Made by a program: the position numbers and the translations under genes
From: Planctomycetaceae bacterium
GTDB lineage: Bacteria; Planctomycetota; Planctomycetia; Pirellulales; Lacipirellulaceae
DNA length: 64,000 nucleotides
Direction: 5' to 3'
Assembly: GCA_002702655.1 (NCBI GenBank)
Contig: PABB01000066.1
Coordinates: 124,001 to 188,000, forward strand
Part shown: positions 60,142-64,000 of the stretch, piece after piece
Position numbering within the stretch: position 1 is the first letter of the stretch
Layout: each line of letters starts with the position of its first letter
The notes under the pieces: model-generated
Told to the model about the DNA's origin: nothing
The model's input: only the letters and a program-made list of their open reading frames with translations
The model's database searches: none

Positions 60142-61632
60142 ATGGCTATTCGACTTCTTAGAGTTGTTGCGGCGTGGCTGGTCTTGACTTTCGTTGCGCC
60201 GCCGCGGACCGCCGCGGCCTCCGGCGACCTACCGCCGTTGAATTTCGTCTTTTTCCTCGTCGACGACCTGGGGTGGCGCGACCTGGGCTGCTACGGCAGT
60301 ACGTTCTACGAAACGCCGGCGATCGACGCGTTGGCTGACCGCGGCATGCGGTTCACGGCGGCCTATGCCGCTTGCCCCGTCTGCTCGCCGACCCGCGCGA
60401 GCATCCAATCGGGCAAGTACCCGGCGCGGCTGGCGACGACCGATTGGTTTGGCGCCGTGCAGCCGGAGGAGGCGCTCCACCACCAGCGGTTCGGGAAGCT
60501 GCCGCTGCTGCCGGCGCCGTACCTGGAGCACTTGCCATTGGAAGAGTTCACGCTGGCCGAGGCCCTGGCTGACGCCGGTTACGCAACGTTCTTCGCCGGC
60601 AAGTGGCATCTGGGCGACACGGCCGAGTTCTGGCCCGAGGCGCAAGGTTACCGCACGAACATGGGCGGATTCTCCGCGGGGCACCCCCGCGGAAACGGCT
60701 ACTTCTCGCCCTACAAGAATCCGCGGCTGAGCGACGGACCGGCGGGCGAACATCTCACCGAACGACTCGCCGCGGAGACGGCCGAATTCATTCGCAGCAA
60801 TCCGGATCAGCCGTTCTTCGCCATGCTGTCGTTTTACGCGGTTCACACGCCGCTTGATACGCACCCGCAGCTCAAAGCCAAGTACGCCGCCAAGGCCACG
60901 CAAGTCGCACACGACGGTCCGCGGTTCGTTCCCGAGGGCCAGCGCAAGTCGCGGCAAGTGCAGGACCACCCGGTCTACGCGGGCATGGTGGAGTCGATGG
61001 ACGCCGCCGTGGGGATGGTGCTGGCCGCGGTGGAGGAAGCAGGAGTGGCGGATCGCACCGCGGTGATTTTTACGAGTGACAACGGCGGGCTGAGCACCTC
61101 GGAGGGCTCGCCCACCAGCAACGTCCCGCTGCGCGCCGGCAAAGGTTGGCTGTACGAGGGCGGCATCCGCGAACCGATGATCGTCCACTGGCCGGGCGTG
61201 ACGCCGGGCGGCGCCGTCTGCGATCAGCCCGTGACCAGTACCGATTTCTACCCCACGATGCTCGACATGGCAGGCCTGCCGCTGCGGCCCGCGCAGCATG
61301 TCGACGGCGTCAGCTTCGCGCCGCTGCTACGCCCTGGGCCGGCCGACGCCAAGTTTGAGCGCGGGCCGCTTTTCTGGCACTACCCGCACTACGGCAACCA
61401 GGGCGGTTCGCCCGGCGCCGCGATCCGCAGCGGCGATTGGAAGTTGATCGAGTTCTTTGCCGAAGACCGCGTCGAGTTGTACAACCTCGTCGCGGACATC
61501 GGCGAGCAGCACGACGTCGCGGCTGAGCAGCCGCAGCGCGTGGCCGAACTGCGCGACGCGCTGCACCAGTGGCAAGCGGAGGTCAACGCTCGCCTGCCGA
61601 CGGCGAATCCCCGCTACGCAGAACAGCAGTAA
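60142..61632 (+). CDS. Type I sulfatase, secreted
   Basis: A 496-residue sulfatase of the alkaline-phosphatase superfamily. Signal peptide about residues 1-26, then the metal-site start FFLVDDLGWRD (Asp41, Asp42). The formylglycine motif is Cys81-Ser-Pro-Thr-Arg85, of the CxPxR type matured by an FGE enzyme. FAGKWHLGD follows, with the metal-site TSDNGG later. Such sulfatases are abundant in planctomycetes and desulfate algal or host glycans. It lies 42 bp after glnS. There is no FGE gene in the window. The natural substrate cannot be assigned from sequence. Confidence 0.9.
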   Translation: MAIRLLRVVAAWLVLTFVAPPRTAAASGDLPPLNFVFFLVDDLGWRDLGCYGSTFYETPAIDALADRGMRFTAAYAACPVCSPTRASIQSGKYPARLATTDWFGAVQPEEALHHQRFGKLPLLPAPYLEHLPLEEFTLAEALADAGYATFFAGKWHLGDTAEFWPEAQGYRTNMGGFSAGHPRGNGYFSPYKNPRLSDGPAGEHLTERLAAETAEFIRSNPDQPFFAMLSFYAVHTPLDTHPQLKAKYAAKATQVAHDGPRFVPEGQRKSRQVQDHPVYAGMVESMDAAVGMVLAAVEEAGVADRTAVIFTSDNGGLSTSEGSPTSNVPLRAGKGWLYEGGIREPMIVHWPGVTPGGAVCDQPVTSTDFYPTMLDMAGLPLRPAQHVDGVSFAPLLRPGPADAKFERGPLFWHYPHYGNQGGSPGAAIRSGDWKLIEFFAEDRVELYNLVADIGEQHDVAAEQPQRVAELRDALHQWQAEVNARLPTANPRYAEQQ

Positions 61633-61666
61633 TTCGGCCGATTCTTCAGCGTCGTTGCCGTCGCGG

Positions 61667-62539
61667 TCACTTGGCGGCCGGTTCGTTTTCGACAGGTTCG
61701 GGCTCCTTGGGCACGCCGGCGCGATAGACCATCGACTCGGTGTGCGGGCCCTGACCCAACCGCGCTCGCGCCGCTTGCACCAACTCCGCCACCCGCTCGT
61801 GCACGTCGTCGCGGACTTCGATTGGGCTGCGCTCGTCGGGGGGGACCGGCTCGCCGAACTCCACCGCCGCGCGGATGCGTTTCATCCCGGCAATTCGCTT
61901 GAGATGCGACATGAACGATTCGTCGCCGTAGCACGCATCGGCGTGATCGTACGCGATGCCCACCGGCACGATTTCGGCGTCGGCGCGTTCGGCCGCCTTG
62001 AACGCGCCCGGGCGAAACGGTCGCACCGCGTCGCCGGCGTATGCGGTGCCCTCGGGAAACATGCCCACGCCCTCGCCGCGGGCGAGCGCTTGGTCCACCT
62101 CGCGCAGGACCTCGGCGCCGCTCCGCCGGTCGGCCCGATTGACGAACAGCGTACCAATCCGTCGGGCGCCCGGCCCAATCAAGAACCAGTTCGCCAGGTC
62201 ATGACGGCTGATCGCGTGCGCGGCGGCGTAGGTCAGCAGCACGCCAATGTCGAGCGAGCTGCGATGGTTCAGCACGAAAATGCGTCCGATGCCGTTGTCC
62301 GCCGCGCCAGGGTAGATGCCCTGGGGAAACTGCTCGACGCCGCGCACGTAAACCTTCACGCCGAACAGCTTCAGCAGACCGCCGGCCCACCGCGGGACCC
62401 AACGATTGACCACGGCGATCCGCGGCTTGCGGCCCCGCAACAAGAAGGCGACTTCCATGCCGGCCCAGCAGAAAACGGTCACGGCGCCCAGGCCGAGGAT
62501 TCGCCAGGCGATGCGCAGTTTGTAAAGCAGACGGCTCAT
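61667..62539 (-). CDS. 1-acyl-glycerol-3-phosphate acyltransferase (PlsC-like)
   Basis: A 290-residue membrane-associated acyltransferase. N-terminal hydrophobic helices (about residues 11-34), the HX4D catalytic motif NHRSSLD (His92, Asp97), the FPEGT substrate motif near residue 165 (MFPEGTAY) and a VPVGIAYDH stretch place it with PlsC-type lysophosphatidic acid acyltransferases. The ATG at 62539 fits the family; the frame upstream is non-coding-like. It converges with the sulfatase gene (34 bp apart). The acyl acceptor could also be another lysolipid. Confidence 0.87.
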   Translation of the reverse strand: MSRLLYKLRIAWRILGLGAVTVFCWAGMEVAFLLRGRKPRIAVVNRWVPRWAGGLLKLFGVKVYVRGVEQFPQGIYPGAADNGIGRIFVLNHRSSLDIGVLLTYAAAHAISRHDLANWFLIGPGARRIGTLFVNRADRRSGAEVLREVDQALARGEGVGMFPEGTAYAGDAVRPFRPGAFKAAERADAEIVPVGIAYDHADACYGDESFMSHLKRIAGMKRIRAAVEFGEPVPPDERSPIEVRDDVHERVAELVQAARARLGQGPHTESMVYRAGVPKEPEPVENEPAAK

Positions 62540-62694
62540 GCGGGGCGGCCGGGGTGAGGGTCGGCGATCTGCAGCAGCGCGTTTGCCGCTGCCCGGCCGG
62601 TCGACCAAAGTGCCGGCAGGCTACCACACTTGCCGCGCCTTGCCCATGCACGATTTGCACGGTGCACGGCGCGCGAGTGCTCCCAGCACAGGAA

Positions 62695-64000
62695 TTACGC
62701 GCTGGCGACCGCGGGTTCACGCCGCAGATCGCGGGCGAGCATCGCCGCCATATAGATCAAACTGGCGGACGAGCCGATCAACAGCGACCAAGCGGCGCCG
62801 GTTGCGCCGTACCGCGACACCAGCGGCCACGCGCACCCCAACGTGAAGACTAGCGTGACCAATTCGCCCCAAAACTGGCTCTTGGTGTCGCACATGGCTG
62901 ACAGGGCATTCGACACGGTCATGCCCACGGCCGTCACCACGGCGTTGACGCCCAGCACGGCCACGGCCGCGGCGGCCACGGCGTACTCGGGGCGATACAC
63001 GACGCTCAGCAGCCAATCGCCGTAGGCCCACAGCACCGCGGCGATGCTGCCCAGGATCACCAGAAACAGCCCGATCCCCAGCCACACGACGCGGACCATA
63101 GCCGCCGGGCCGTCTTTGGCGTAGGCCGAAATGGTGAGCGGTCGCAGGTAGTTGGTCACCCCGCGAATGAAAATCCACGATCCGCCGACCAGTCCCAGGC
63201 AGGCCGCCCAGTGGCTGACCACGATCTTGTCGGCGGCCCACAACACGATCCACGGCATGGCCAGGCGACTGAAGCTGCCCGCCATGCGGCCCAACACCAG
63301 CCACTGCGAGTAGGCCCAGTTCTGCCGCCAGTGCAACGCAAGTCCCTGTCGCCGGTAGCGAACCGGCAGCGGACGAGCGATTGCCCACGACAAACTGCTC
63401 AACCCCGTGGCGATGCCAATCACGACAAATGCAGCGGGAATCGTCAGCCGCCCCCACCAGGCCAACAGCGCCAGCCCTGTGGCTTGCACGACAAACACGA
63501 TGGCGTCGCCTGCTACGGCCGAGCGCATCTGCAGGTGCGCGAACGCCACGTTGCGCAAGAATTCGCGCAACATGAACACCGGGCCGACGATGACCAACAA
63601 CCACATGCCGATCGTCATCGTTGCAGCGCTTTGCCACCATGAAAGACATGCGCTGTAACCCATCATGCCGTTTGCGGCGAGCGGGAACACCCCGGTGATT
63701 GGCACGGCCGTGCTGCTCACGACCGCGGCCCGCCATGTGTTCAAGGCCGTCGAGGAGTCGCCGTACGCCCAGGAGAGATAAATGCTGTAGGCGGCAATTC
63801 CAATCGCGGCGACGGCTGACGAAATCGCAAAGTGCACGAGCGTGCTGCCGAGGTAAGCCGCCCGACTGGCGTCGCGTTTGCGATGCAGAAAGACCATGTA
63901 AGGCGTGGCGAGCATCCGCTGTTGCAGCTCGCTCACGAAGAACACGATCGAAAAGCAGAGCGCGTAGACGCCCAGCGCCGCTTCCCCGCCGAATTTGCCG
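62695..64000 (-). CDS. Polysaccharide flippase-like membrane protein (partial, runs off right edge)
   Basis: The 3' part of a Wzx/MATE-like exporter; the visible 435 codons include about ten membrane helices. The frame is open through the right edge: the segment before position 63945 continues with GKFGGEAALGVYALC, a typical N-terminal flippase stretch, so a GTG at 63945 is not the true start. It ends 155 bp before the PlsC-like gene start. Its presence suggests a second polysaccharide or lipid-glycan locus beyond the window. Confidence 0.85.
   Translation of the reverse strand, partial: GKFGGEAALGVYALCFSIVFFVSELQQRMLATPYMVFLHRKRDASRAAYLGSTLVHFAISSAVAAIGIAAYSIYLSWAYGDSSTALNTWRAAVVSSTAVPITGVFPLAANGMMGYSACLSWWQSAATMTIGMWLLVIVGPVFMLREFLRNVAFAHLQMRSAVAGDAIVFVVQATGLALLAWWGRLTIPAAFVVIGIATGLSSLSWAIARPLPVRYRRQGLALHWRQNWAYSQWLVLGRMAGSFSRLAMPWIVLWAADKIVVSHWAACLGLVGGSWIFIRGVTNYLRPLTISAYAKDGPAAMVRVVWLGIGLFLVILGSIAAVLWAYGDWLLSVVYRPEYAVAAAAVAVLGVNAVVTAVGMTVSNALSAMCDTKSQFWGELVTLVFTLGCAWPLVSRYGATGAAWSLLIGSSASLIYMAAMLARDLRREPAVASA

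Overview
The window reads as a GC-rich bacterial chromosome segment from the Planctomycetota, most likely a Pirellulales-type organism. This rests on family content: a DUF1559 (prepilin-like) protein, a large DUF11 secreted protein, a CxPxR sulfatase, a GH43/GH172 pair, an N-terminally membrane-embedded Ser/Thr kinase, a subtilase with an LEPR-like N-terminus, and many intergenic palindromic repeats. No rRNA, tRNA, CRISPR array or complete insertion sequence was found.

Layout. 0-6 kb: secreted sugar-acting proteins (GH43, GH172), a YjbQ-family protein, a transglutaminase-like protein and a small membrane protein. 6-12 kb: an UbiB/AarF-type kinase, a HEAT-repeat protein, a DUF3147 membrane protein and an 894-residue DUF11 protein. 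12-20 kb: biotin synthase, a PSP1/RicT-like protein, a run of small orphan genes (tyrosine phosphatase, BamE-like, two unknowns, TPR) interleaved with structured repeats, a beta-propeller protein and leuCD. 20-24 kb: a membrane Ser/Thr kinase and a DUF1559 protein.

24-52.6 kb is a large polysaccharide locus in two divergent arms around 32.5-32.9 kb. The leftward arm holds the Wza-like export lipoprotein, a Wzz/BY-kinase, an O-antigen-ligase-like protein fused to TPRs, and a WbpM/CapD-type dehydratase. The rightward arm holds wecB and wecC (UDP-ManNAcA supply), a Wzx flippase, two methyltransferases, a Wzy-like polymerase, two glycosyltransferases, an AsnB-type amidotransferase, a sulfotransferase, a BNR-type beta-propeller, a heparinase II/III-type protein, an N-formyltransferase overlapping a NodB-type deacetylase, an epimerase and an initiating phosphosugar transferase. 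Together these predict an acidic, probably sulfated, amino-sugar/uronic-acid polymer made by a Wzx/Wzy route. One methyltransferase (35.6-36.3 kb) lies in the opposite orientation inside this arm.

52.6-64 kb: a 1257-residue subtilisin-family protein with about ten tandem 47-residue repeats, then a DUF2238 protein, TspO, glutaminyl-tRNA synthetase, a sulfatase, an acyltransferase, and a second flippase gene that runs off the right edge.

Palindromic or short dispersed repeats are concentrated between about 8.5 and 20.4 kb and I saw none between genes of the polysaccharide locus. The most unusual stretch is 13.99-16.4 kb, where copies of a roughly 91-bp multi-hairpin element alternate with small orphan genes.
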